This document shows positions 31,174-39,375 of a stretch of DNA of 64,000 bases, piece by piece. Position 1 is the stretch's first letter; each line of letters opens with the position of its first letter. Made by a program: the position numbers and the translations under genes. The DNA is taken from contig NZ_CP092430.2 of NCBI RefSeq assembly GCF_022374935.2, positions 4,402,001-4,466,000 on the forward strand. The letters run 5' to 3'. This DNA comes from Mycolicibacter virginiensis. GTDB lineage: Bacteria > Actinomycetota > Actinomycetes > Mycobacteriales > Mycobacteriaceae. The notes below the pieces were generated by a model that was not told where the DNA came from, ran no database searches, and saw only the letters and a list, made by a program, of their open reading frames with translations.

Positions 31174-31998
31174 TCAGCGCAAGGGTTCCGCGGCGATCAC
31201 GTAGTCGTGACCGTGCCGCAGACCGCCGTCGCGGGCGAGGACGAGCAGCGCTCGAAGCCGTAGCTCTTCGACATACTGGAGCATCCCGCTGCCGAGCGCC
31301 GCGGACCCGAAACGTTGAAGTCGCCCGCGGCACATATCAAGCTGGCGGTTGACATGACCGGGTCCGTAGCGGATCGGGAAGCGTCGGCTCTCCACGATCG
31401 CAAACCCGGCCCGTTCGAGCTGCCGCAGCATCCATTCGAGCGGATATTCACGGTAGGGCCGCTCCCCGGCCAGCAGCAGACACGCGTCGCGGGCCCGCCC
31501 GATTTCCCAGATGATTCGGCCGCTGTCGGTCTCGGGCTGGTACTGAACGTAGGGTTCCAGCCCAGTGATATAGAGCCGGCCGTTGTCGGCGACCAGCGGA
31601 CGCAATCGTGCAAACACCTGGTCCTGCCAGTACGGAGCAAAGCCCTCGATCGCGCCGACGAGATAGTCGACGAGCACGGTGTCGAAGGTTTCGCCGGCGA
31701 GCAGGCTGTCATCGATCCAGTTGCCGACCAGCAACCGGTCTTGTGGCCGGATTCCATCGCCCAGTGCCGCACGAGCCGCCTCGGCCATGCCGGGCGCCGC
31801 AGTGATCGCCGTCCAACGGTCGGTCGGCAGCGCCTGGATCCATTGCAGGGACTTCACCCCGGCACCGGAATCCAGCATGGCGCCCCACGCTCGATCGCCA
31901 TGCAGGGTCTCCACGTAGCGAAAGAGCGATGAGACTTCGGGTTTGGCGCTGGTGGACAACGGGATTGCTCGCTTCGTCGGCGCGGTGTGGTGCGGCAC
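31174..31998 (-). CDS. Class I SAM-dependent methyltransferase-like protein
   Basis: A 274-residue protein. The Rossmann motif I region reads AMLDSGAGVKSLQWI, with FDTVLVDYLVGAIEGFAPYW and LRPLVADNGRLYITG as motif II/III equivalents. The substrate is not evident. The GTG at 31998 is the furthest upstream start. A Fur/Zur-like palindrome sits 63-77 bp before it, suggesting metal-responsive repression. Converges on cysE with 7 bp between stops. May be unrelated to the encapsulin operon. Confidence 0.7.
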   Translation of the reverse strand: MPHHTAPTKRAIPLSTSAKPEVSSLFRYVETLHGDRAWGAMLDSGAGVKSLQWIQALPTDRWTAITAAPGMAEAARAALGDGIRPQDRLLVGNWIDDSLLAGETFDTVLVDYLVGAIEGFAPYWQDQVFARLRPLVADNGRLYITGLEPYVQYQPETDSGRIIWEIGRARDACLLLAGERPYREYPLEWMLRQLERAGFAIVESRRFPIRYGPGHVNRQLDMCRGRLQRFGSAALGSGMLQYVEELRLRALLVLARDGGLRHGHDYVIAAEPLR

Positions 31999-32060
31999 CG
32001 GCAGCGACCGTTGCGGTCTCGGCGATGCGCGGCTCTCAGGCTAGCGCGCATCGACGTTAT

Positions 32061-32075
32061 TGACAATGATTGTCA
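32061..32075 (-). promoter_or_regulatory. Fur/Zur-type box
   Basis: Perfect palindrome TGACAAT-G-ATTGTCA in an AT-rich pocket between the methyltransferase and tRNA-Thr. It overlaps a likely leftward promoter (TAACGT at 32059-32054). The shape fits mycobacterial Zur (FurB) or FurA sites; which metal cannot be told from sequence. Confidence 0.65.
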
Positions 32076-32097
32076 TTAGCGTGAGGGGTCGAGCTTG

Positions 32098-32173
32098 TGG
32101 AGCCACCTAGGAGAATCGAACTCCTGACCTATTCATTACGAGTGAATTGCTCTACCGACTGAGCTAAGGTGGC
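32098..32173 (-). tRNA. tRNA-Thr (anticodon CGU)
   Basis: 76-nt cloverleaf. Acceptor arms GCCACCT and AGGTGGC, anticodon loop CTCGTAA between ATTCA and TGAAT, and T-loop GTTCGAATC. The 3' CCA is encoded (32100-32098). Reads ACG codons. It marks the right edge of the accessory gene block. Confidence 0.97.
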
Positions 32174-32202
32174 GCGCCCCGCCTAAACCGGGCCGGGTCA
32201 GT

Positions 32203-33432
32203 CTACAGGTCGTCTCGCAGGGCCTGCCCGACGGTGGCCACCATGGCCCCGACCGCGAAGCGGGGCTTGACGTTGGCCGCCAGTGCGTCGCGGCATTCGA
32301 GCACCGCCTCGATGCAGCGCAACAGCCGATCCGGCGACGCGTGGGCGGCGATGGCCGCCACCGCATCGGTCATGTCCGGATGGTTGGGCCGGGCGACGCC
32401 GGCCGACGTAGTGGCCACCAGCAGGGCATCGCGGAAGTAGGTGGCCAGGTCGATCAGGGCCCGATCCAGCGCGTCACGCGAGGCCCGGGTCTGCCGGGAC
32501 TTCTGCCGGCGCTCCAGGTCCTTGATCACCCCGGCGGTGCCGCGCAGTGTTCCGGCGGTGCCCTTGCCGGTCCCGCCGGCCCCCAGCGCGGTGCGCAGCT
32601 CCTCGGTCTCGGCCTCGGCGCGTTCAGCGGTCAGATCCCGCGCCTCGGACTCTGCTGCGGCCACCAACTCGTCGACCGCGGTGAACGCCCGCGACGGGGT
32701 CGCCGCGTCACGCGCCAGTGACAGCGCCCGCTGGCGGCGCTGGCGGGCCTCGAAATCGGTGGCCAGGCGCCGGGCCCGGCCCACGTGGCCACCGCTGACC
32801 GCGGCCGCCCAGTCCGCCGTCTCGCGGTCGAGCCCGTCGGCGTCGATCAGCACCTGGGCGATGGCCGCCGGCGGCGGCGTCACCAGCGCCACGTGGCGGC
32901 AGCGGGACCGCAGCGTGATCGCGATGTCCTCGGGATCGACCGAGGGGGCGCACAACAGGAACACCGTCGAGGGCGGCGGCTCCTCGACGACCTTCAGCAG
33001 GGCGTTGCCCGCGCCCTCGGTGAGCCGGTCGGCGTCCTCGACCACCACGATCTGCCAGCGGCCGGTCCCGGGGCGCCGGGAGGCGGCCTGCACGATGGCC
33101 CGCATCTCATCGACGCCGATGGACAGTCCCTCCGGCACCACCCGCCGCACGTCGGCGTGGGTGCCGGCCATCGTCGTGATGCAGGCGCGGCAGTGACCGC
33201 AGCCCGGCCCGCCGTCGGCCTCGTCGGCGGTGCACTGCAGCGCCGCGGCGAAACACACCGCCGCGATCGACCGCCCCGATCCCGGCGGACCGGTGATCAA
33301 CCACGCGTGTGACATACCGCCGGCGGTCATACCGCTGTGTGCTACATCACGCCGAGCTGCCCGCGCGGCAGCCAACAGCTCGGCTTCGACCGACTGCTGG
33401 CCCACCAAACGCGCGAAAACCCCGGACATCAT
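32203..33432 (-). CDS. holB: DNA polymerase III subunit delta'
   Basis: A 409-residue clamp-loader subunit, homologue of Rv3644c. The P-loop-like motif is GPPGSGRS, and the zinc-binding cluster includes CTADEADGGPGCGHCRAC. VVVEDADRLTEGAGNALLK is the Walker B region, and EEPPPSTVFLL matches the delta' family. It helps open the sliding clamp and seat it on DNA. ATG ATG at 33432 and 33429. Divergent from the adenylate cyclase gene. Confidence 0.95.
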   Translation of the reverse strand: MMSGVFARLVGQQSVEAELLAAARAARRDVAHSGMTAGGMSHAWLITGPPGSGRSIAAVCFAAALQCTADEADGGPGCGHCRACITTMAGTHADVRRVVPEGLSIGVDEMRAIVQAASRRPGTGRWQIVVVEDADRLTEGAGNALLKVVEEPPPSTVFLLCAPSVDPEDIAITLRSRCRHVALVTPPPAAIAQVLIDADGLDRETADWAAAVSGGHVGRARRLATDFEARQRRQRALSLARDAATPSRAFTAVDELVAAAESEARDLTAERAEAETEELRTALGAGGTGKGTAGTLRGTAGVIKDLERRQKSRQTRASRDALDRALIDLATYFRDALLVATTSAGVARPNHPDMTDAVAAIAAHASPDRLLRCIEAVLECRDALAANVKPRFAVGAMVATVGQALRDDL

Positions 33433-33501
33433 CGGTCACAGTAGTGGCTTGACCGGACATTCGGGCTCCGGCTTTGTCGCCTCGACCGATACGGTGTGCT
33501 G

Positions 33502-35130
33502 GTGAGCACCACGACCCTGGTCGGGCGGATCAACCGATTCGTCCGCTGGGTCGTGCGCACTCCCTGGCCGGTTTTCACGCTGAGCATGCTGCAAGCCGAC
33601 ATCATCGGGTCGCTGTTCGTCTTCGGTTTCCTGCGGTTCGGCCTGCCCGAGGAAGACCGCATCAATCTGCAGGACCTGCCGCGCCTGAATCTGGCGTTGT
33701 TCGCCATGGTGCTGCTGTGCCTGTTCGCGCTGGGCTTTTCGATCAGCACCGCATTGCTGATGCCGGTCTTCCGCTGGCAACGCCGAGAGGCGCTGCTGGC
33801 CGATGTGGACGCCACCGACTCCGATCCGGCAGATACCGAACTGGCCCGGTCCCGGGCGCTGCGGATGCCGTTCTACCGCTCCCTGGTCAGCATCTGCTAC
33901 TGGACGGTCGGCGGGGTGGTGTTCGTCGTCATCAGCTGGCAGGTGGTGCACAACGTGGTGCCGGTGGTGGTCACCGCCACCGCCCTGGGTGCCGCCGCCA
34001 CCGCGATCATCGGTTATCTGCAGTCCGAGCGGGTGCTACGGCCGGTCGCCGTCGCGGCCCTGCGGGACGGGACCCCGGAGAAGCTGCGGGCGCCGGGAGT
34101 GATCCTTCGGCAGCTGCTGACCTGGCTGCTGTCGACCGGGGTGCCGGTGCTGGCGATCGTGCTGTCGGTGTTGGCCGGCAAGGCATCGTTGCTCAACGCC
34201 TCACCGGACAAACTGTTCACCCCGATCCTGCTGATGGCGCTGGCCGCCCTGGTGATCGGGCTGGCCGGCACCGTGCTGGTGTCGATGTCGATCGCCGACC
34301 CGCTGCGCCAGTTGCGCTGGGCGCTGGGTGAGGTGCAGCGCGGCAACTACAACGCGCACATGCAGATCTACGACGCCAGTGAGCTCGGGCTGCTGCAGGC
34401 CGGGTTCAACGACATGGTGCGTGACCTGGCCGAGCGGCAGCGGCTGCGTGACCTGTTCGGCCGCTACGTCGGCGAGGACGTGGCCCGGCGGGCCCTGGAG
34501 CGTGGCACCGAGCTGGGTGGCCAGGAACGCGACGTGGCGGTGCTCTTCATCGATTTGGTGGGTTCCACCCAGCTGGCCGCGACCCGGCCGCCCAGCGAGG
34601 TCGTCAACCTGCTCAACGAGTTCTTCCGGGTCGTGGTCGAGGCCGTCGGACGCCACGGCGGTTTCGTCAACAAGTTCCAGGGTGACGCGGCGCTGGCCAT
34701 CTTCGGCGCGCCCATCGAGCACCCGGACGCCTCCAGTGCGGCCTTGGCGGCGGCCCGCGAACTGCACGACGGCCTGCTGCCGGTGCTCGATTCCGAAGAG
34801 TTCGGCATCGGGGTGTCGGCCGGGCGGGCCATCGCCGGCCACATCGGTGCCCGGGCCCGCTTCGAGTACACCGTGATCGGCGACCCGGTCAACGAGGCTG
34901 CCCGGCTGACCGAGCTGGCCAAGTTGGAGGACGGCCACGTGCTGGCTTCGGCGGTGGCGGTCAGCGGCGCGGTCGACGCCGAGGCGCTGTGCTGGGAGGT
35001 CGGCGAGATCGTCGAGCTGCGTGGGCGCGCCGTTCCCACTCAGCTGGCGCGGCCGCTGAACCTCGCAGCGCTGGAACCGATCCCGGCCGAGATCGTCGAG
35101 GACGCCGAGCCCGCGGCCGCAGCCGACTGA
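33502..35130 (+). CDS. Membrane class III adenylate cyclase with HAMP, Rv3645 homologue
   Basis: A 542-residue enzyme making cAMP from ATP. Six transmembrane helices in the first 270 residues lead into HAMP (SIADPLRQLRWALGEV) and a C-terminal class III catalytic domain. Metal-binding aspartates are in VLFIDLVGST and QGDAALAIFG, and RFEYTVIGDPVNEAARL carries the substrate-contact and transition-state residues. GTG 33502 was chosen: TACGGT ends 6 nt before it, which fits a leaderless transcript. GTG 33496 is also in frame. The product would feed Crp, encoded at 58.5 kb. Stops 1 bp short of the convergent topA. Confidence 0.94.
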   Translation: MSTTTLVGRINRFVRWVVRTPWPVFTLSMLQADIIGSLFVFGFLRFGLPEEDRINLQDLPRLNLALFAMVLLCLFALGFSISTALLMPVFRWQRREALLADVDATDSDPADTELARSRALRMPFYRSLVSICYWTVGGVVFVVISWQVVHNVVPVVVTATALGAAATAIIGYLQSERVLRPVAVAALRDGTPEKLRAPGVILRQLLTWLLSTGVPVLAIVLSVLAGKASLLNASPDKLFTPILLMALAALVIGLAGTVLVSMSIADPLRQLRWALGEVQRGNYNAHMQIYDASELGLLQAGFNDMVRDLAERQRLRDLFGRYVGEDVARRALERGTELGGQERDVAVLFIDLVGSTQLAATRPPSEVVNLLNEFFRVVVEAVGRHGGFVNKFQGDAALAIFGAPIEHPDASSAALAAARELHDGLLPVLDSEEFGIGVSAGRAIAGHIGARARFEYTVIGDPVNEAARLTELAKLEDGHVLASAVAVSGAVDAEALCWEVGEIVELRGRAVPTQLARPLNLAALEPIPAEIVEDAEPAAAAD

Positions 35131-35131
35131 C

Positions 35132-37948
35132 TCAGCTCTTTGTAGCCTTCTTCGCGGCTGCCTTCTTCGCCGGCGCCTTTTTCGCGGGTGCCTTGCGGGC
35201 CGTCTTCTTGGCGGCCTTCTTGGCCGGCCCCCGAGCCCGCCGGTCGGCGAGCAGTTCGGCGGCACGCTCATCGGTGATGGTGGCCACCTCGTCGCCCTTG
35301 CGCAGGCTGGCGTTGGTCTCACCGTCAGTCACGTACGGACCGAATCGGCCGTCCTTGATCACCATCGGCTTGCCGCTCGCCGGGTCAGCACCCAGCTCCC
35401 GCAGCGCGGCAGTCGCCGCCGCTTGGCGGCCACGGCGCTTCGGCTCGGCGTAGATCTTCAGCGCCTCCTCAAGGGAGATCTCGAAAATCTGCTCCTCGGT
35501 GGCCAGCGACCGAGAATCGGTGCCCCGCTTCAGGTATGGCCCGTAGCGACCGTTCTGCGCGGTGATCTCATCGCCGGACTCCGGGTCGACGCCGACCACC
35601 CGCGGCAACGACAGCAGCTTCAGCGCATCGTCGAGCGTCACGGTTTCCAGGCTCATGCTGCGCAGCAGTGAACCGGTACGCGGCTTCGGGCCGGTCGGCT
35701 TCTTGCCCTTCTTGGCGGTCGCCCCGGACTCGTCGTCCGGCGGGGGCGGCAGAACTTCGGTGACGTACGGGCCGTAGCGGCCGTCCTTGGCGACGACCTC
35801 GTGCCCGGTGGCCGGGTCCACACCGAGCGACCGGCCCTCCTGCGGCGTGGCGAAACGTTCCTCGGCCAGCGCCAGGGTCAGCTCGTCCGGTGGCAGCGAG
35901 TCATCCAGGTTTGCCCGCTGCGGGGTCGGCTCGCCGTCGTCCCCGGTGACCATGCGCTCCAGGTAGGGGCCGTTCTTGCCCACCCGTACATAGACCGGCC
36001 TGCCTTCGGCGTCGTCGAACAGCCGGATCGAGTTGATCTCGCGGGCGTCGATGCCCTCCAAGTTGACCCCGACCAGCTTCTTCAGGCCCCCGGCGCGGGC
36101 GATCGAGTCCTCGACCCCGTAGTCGCCGCCGAAGTAGAAGTTGTGCAGCCAGTCGACGCGGCGCTGGCGCCCGGCGGCGATCCCGTCGAGCTCGTCCTCC
36201 ATGGCGGCGGTGAAGTCGTAGTCGACCAGCCGGCCGAAGTGCTGCTCAAGCAGCCCGATCACCGCGAAGGCCACCCAGGTGGGGACCAGCGCGCTGCCCT
36301 TTTTGTAGACGTAGCCGCGGTCCTGGATGGTCTTGATGATCGAGGAGTACGTCGACGGCCGACCGATGCCCAACTCCTCGAGCGCCTTGACCAGCGAGGC
36401 CTCGGTGTAGCGCGCGGGTGGGTTGGTGGCGTGGCCGTCGGGGGTCAGCTCGGTGGCGTCCACCCGCTGGCCCTGGGTCAGCTGCGGCAGCCGCCGCTCG
36501 GCGTCGTCGGCTTCACCGCCGGCCAACTCGTCGACGGTCTCCACGTAGGCCTTGAGGAAGCCGGCGAAGGTGATGGTGCGGCCGCTGGCGGCGAACGTCA
36601 CCTGCTGAGAGCCGGACTGCCCGCCGATCCGCAGGCTCAGCGTGGTGCCGCGGGCGTCGGCCATCTGCGAGGCGACGGTGCGCTGCCAGATCAGCTCGTA
36701 GAGCCGGAACTCGTCGCTGCCCAGCTCATTGCGCACCGCGTCGGGGGTGGCGAACGTCTCGCCGGCCGGCCGGATCGCCTCGTGGGCTTCCTGGGCGTTC
36801 TTGACCTTGCGGGTGTACTGCCGCGGCGACGGCGAGACGTATTCCTCGCCGTAGAGCTGGCGAGCCTGCGTGCGGGCGGCATCAATAGCGCTGGCCGACA
36901 AAGTCGTCGAGTCGGTACGCATATAGGTGATGTAGCCGTTCTCGTAGAGCCGCTGGGCGATGCTCATCGTCCGCTCGGCCGAGAACCGCAGCTTGCGACC
37001 GGCTTCCTGCTGCAGCGTCGAGGTCATGAAGGGCGCGTAGGGGCGACGGGTGTAGGGCTTGTCCTCCACCGAGGTCACCGACAGCGACGCACCGCGCAGT
37101 CCAGCCGCCAGGGCAGTGGCCGCGGCCTCGTCGAGCACCGTGACCTCGGCGGGCTTCTTCAGTGCCCCCAGCGAGTCGAAGTCGCGTCCGCTGGCCACCC
37201 GCAGCTCGTCGACGGCGACCAGTCGGGCGCTGAAGTTGGGCGGGGAAGCCGTCGGGTCGGAGACGCTGGCGTCCAGTTGGGCGACCACGTCCCAGTAGGA
37301 GGCACTGCGGAACGCCATCCGCTCGCGTTCGCGCTGCACGATGATGCGGGTGGCCACCGACTGGACGCGGCCCGCCGACAGCTTCGGCGCGACCTTTTTC
37401 CACAGCACGGGGCTGACCTCGTAGCCGTACAACCGGTCCAGGACGCGCCGGGTCTCCTGCGCGTCGACCAGGTCGATGTCCAGGTCACGGGGATTTTCGG
37501 CGGCGTTGCGGATCGCCGGCTCGGTGATCTCGTGGAACACCATCCGCTTGACCGGGATGCGCGGTTTCAGGGTCTCCAGCAGGTGCCAGGCGATCGCCTC
37601 GCCCTCCCGGTCACCATCGGTGGCCAGATAGAGCTCGTCGACGTCTTTGAGCAGGTCCTTGAGCTCGGCAACGGTGCTCTTCTTGTCGGGGCTGACGATG
37701 TAGAGCGGTTCGAAGTCGGCGTCGACGTTGACGCCCAGACGCGCCCACGCTTCGGTCTTGTACTTCGCCGGTACGTCGGCGGCGTTGCGCGGCAGGTCCC
37801 GGATATGCCCTCGGGAGGACTCAACGACGTAATCGCGGCCCAGATAGCCCGCAATTTTCCGTGCCTTGGTGGGCGACTCGACAATGACGAGCCGCCGCAC
37901 GGGTGTTTTATCGCCATTGCGGGCGCTCACCGTCTTAGAGTCAGCCAC
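35132..37948 (-). CDS. topA: DNA topoisomerase I
   Basis: A 938-residue type IA topoisomerase that relaxes negative supercoils. Toprim motif LVIVESPTKARKI at the N-terminus, acidic DGDREGEAIAWHL, and the active-site tyrosine in YENGYITYMRTDSTTL. Four or more C-terminal repeats of the type GRYGPYV/GPYLKRG follow. The protein ends in a Lys/Ala tail ([13 protein letters not shown]) that binds DNA in mycobacteria. GTG at 37948 matches the M. tuberculosis N-terminus (MADSKT-type); the upstream frame to 38020 looks non-coding. Confidence 0.97.
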   Translation of the reverse strand: MADSKTVSARNGDKTPVRRLVIVESPTKARKIAGYLGRDYVVESSRGHIRDLPRNAADVPAKYKTEAWARLGVNVDADFEPLYIVSPDKKSTVAELKDLLKDVDELYLATDGDREGEAIAWHLLETLKPRIPVKRMVFHEITEPAIRNAAENPRDLDIDLVDAQETRRVLDRLYGYEVSPVLWKKVAPKLSAGRVQSVATRIIVQRERERMAFRSASYWDVVAQLDASVSDPTASPPNFSARLVAVDELRVASGRDFDSLGALKKPAEVTVLDEAAATALAAGLRGASLSVTSVEDKPYTRRPYAPFMTSTLQQEAGRKLRFSAERTMSIAQRLYENGYITYMRTDSTTLSASAIDAARTQARQLYGEEYVSPSPRQYTRKVKNAQEAHEAIRPAGETFATPDAVRNELGSDEFRLYELIWQRTVASQMADARGTTLSLRIGGQSGSQQVTFAASGRTITFAGFLKAYVETVDELAGGEADDAERRLPQLTQGQRVDATELTPDGHATNPPARYTEASLVKALEELGIGRPSTYSSIIKTIQDRGYVYKKGSALVPTWVAFAVIGLLEQHFGRLVDYDFTAAMEDELDGIAAGRQRRVDWLHNFYFGGDYGVEDSIARAGGLKKLVGVNLEGIDAREINSIRLFDDAEGRPVYVRVGKNGPYLERMVTGDDGEPTPQRANLDDSLPPDELTLALAEERFATPQEGRSLGVDPATGHEVVAKDGRYGPYVTEVLPPPPDDESGATAKKGKKPTGPKPRTGSLLRSMSLETVTLDDALKLLSLPRVVGVDPESGDEITAQNGRYGPYLKRGTDSRSLATEEQIFEISLEEALKIYAEPKRRGRQAAATAALRELGADPASGKPMVIKDGRFGPYVTDGETNASLRKGDEVATITDERAAELLADRRARGPAKKAAKKTARKAPAKKAPAKKAAAKKATKS

Positions 37949-38064
37949 CTTGCGCTTACCACTCCACTTCTGTCCGCACCGCCGCGTCACGCCGCCGGTG
38001 GACAACTGACAATCTCGCACTCACGCCCATGCCGATGCAAACCGGCGTTCAGCAGTGCATTCTC

Positions 38065-38676
38065 TCAAAGTCCGTCCGCATGGCCCGGGATCGCGGCTCC
38101 GACACGCGGCCATTGACTCAACGCTTCGGGATCCGCGGGTGATTCCCCGACGTTCTCGACCAGCCGCGATAACCTGCGGCGGCCGGTGATCCGCAACGCC
38201 GGATGGCCGCCGCGGGTCCCGATCAGCGTGGGCGCGATACCCACCCGCATCATGGCCGAAGCCAGTGGCTCGTAGGTGTCCGGCGCGTGCGGATCGAGTC
38301 CGAGCAGGTATCGGTCGTCCTCGGCGGCCCCGGCCGCCAGCGTCCACGCCCGCAGTTCCCGCGGACCCGGCAGCCATTGCGGCGGCACCGTTTTGACCGC
38401 CCCGCGGGTCCAGGCCTGGGCCAGCACGCGCAGGCGCGCGTCGACCGCAGTCCGCACCAGCGGGGTGTCTTCCTCGGTGCGAGTGACCTCGGACAGCAGA
38501 CCGGCTTCGCCGATCAACTCGGCCAGTGCCACAGCTCGCCAGGGGGCGTCGACCACGACCGACAGCCGCGCGCCGTCACCCACCACGACGATCTGTCCCG
38601 GACCAGCCAGCACCCCGGTGAGGTCGGCAACGCTGGGCGGCACCGACTCTGCCGAAAAGAAGGAAAGCTGGCTCAC
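38065..38676 (-). CDS. Conserved hypothetical protein, Rv3647c homologue
   Basis: A 203-residue protein of unknown role. Begins MSQLSFFSAESVPPSVADL when started at the GTG 38676; a longer start at 38700 is possible. Contains an alpha/beta core (GQIVVVGDGARLSVVV, WRAVALAELIGE) and a basic segment ITGRRRLSRLVENVG. No membrane helices, no signal peptide, no catalytic motif that I recognise. Conserved next to topA and cspA in mycobacteria, which hints at a nucleic-acid role but does not establish it. Confidence 0.8.
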   Translation of the reverse strand: MSQLSFFSAESVPPSVADLTGVLAGPGQIVVVGDGARLSVVVDAPWRAVALAELIGEAGLLSEVTRTEEDTPLVRTAVDARLRVLAQAWTRGAVKTVPPQWLPGPRELRAWTLAAGAAEDDRYLLGLDPHAPDTYEPLASAMMRVGIAPTLIGTRGGHPALRITGRRRLSRLVENVGESPADPEALSQWPRVGAAIPGHADGL

Positions 38677-38743
38677 GTCACCGACAGTAAGCCGGTCCAC
38701 CGTCCGGCGGTATCCGGGGCGGTCTTACCCGCCCGAAACGAAA

Positions 38744-38783
38744 CCCCCCGGCTTAGCTCCGTTGGTGGGAGCTGCCCGGGGGG
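38744..38783 (-). terminator. Intrinsic-type terminator after cspA
   Basis: Long hairpin built from CCCCCCGG and CCGGGGGG outer arms with AGCTCC/GGAGCT inner arms. It is followed on the minus strand by TTTCGTTT, and sits 20 bp beyond the cspA stop. Confidence 0.82.
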
Positions 38784-38802
38784 TGACGTCAAATTCCGTT
38801 GC

Positions 38803-39006
38803 TTAGACGGCGCGGACGCCCGTGGCCTGGGGGCCCTTGGGGCTCTGGCCGACCTCGAACTCCACCCGCTGGTTTTCCTCGAGGGTGCGAAAGCCGGACC
38901 CTTGGATCTCCGTGTAGTGGACAAACACGTCCGCCGACCCGTCTTCAGGCGCGATGAAGCCGAAGCCCTTTTCTGCGTTGAACCACTTCACAGTTCCCTG
39001 TGGCAT
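38803..39006 (-). CDS. cspA: Cold-shock protein
   Basis: A 67-residue single cold-shock domain. RNA-binding motifs RNP1 (KGFGFI) and RNP2 (DVFVHY) are intact, in the order [18 protein letters not shown] then DVFVHYTEI. Acts as an RNA chaperone. GGAAAG lies upstream of the ATG at 39006, and a long structured leader is likely. Followed by a strong terminator, so it is probably monocistronic. Confidence 0.97.
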   Translation of the reverse strand: MPQGTVKWFNAEKGFGFIAPEDGSADVFVHYTEIQGSGFRTLEENQRVEFEVGQSPKGPQATGVRAV

Positions 39007-39298
39007 TTGTCGATCTTTCCTTACTCTTCTTGCCCGGTGCGGTGCGCACCGTTGTTCGGGGCACCGATTTTCGCTGCCCCGGGCCTGTTCCGACCGCCGT
39101 ACCCTGGCGGTCGGTCGGTGCTGCCACCGAACTCCCCCGCGGGCACTGCGGCCGCAACCACAGATCCTGCGAAGGCTTAACACGAACACAGAAGCTACGA
39201 CCGCCCATCAGTCAACCATGTTCGTCGCGCCGAGGACAGACTGCGGTGCCGAAATCTCGGCCGAAGGGTGAACAATACGGCGGCGGACATTCGAGGCC
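39007..39298 (-). promoter_or_regulatory. cspA leader and promoter region with inverted repeat
   Basis: Part of a 369-bp gap before the helicase. A perfect 9-bp inverted repeat CCGACCGCC / GGCGGTCGG (39090-39114, 7-nt loop) lies about 85 nt upstream of cspA. GGTGCGCACC near 39040 is a second palindrome. Such structure suits a temperature-responsive leader. No credible gene is seen on either strand. Confidence 0.5.
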
Positions 39299-39345
39299 GG
39301 CGGTTCAGCGAGGCTCGACGTAAGAGAGGCGAAGCTGGGACCGCC
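39299..39345 (+). repeat. Second copy of the 47-bp dispersed repeat
   Basis: Starts GGCGGTTCAGCGAGGCTC and ends AGCTGGGACCGCC. Differs from 6200-6246 at four positions. Non-coding here, ending 30 bp before the helicase ATG. Confidence 0.8.
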
Positions 39346-39375
39346 GCATAAAGCAGGCAATTGAGGAAGGGACCA

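Noticed and set aside
35801..38116. 771-aa plus-strand open frame opposite topA
   Set aside because: Shadow of topA codon structure; low-complexity composition and no recognisable motif.
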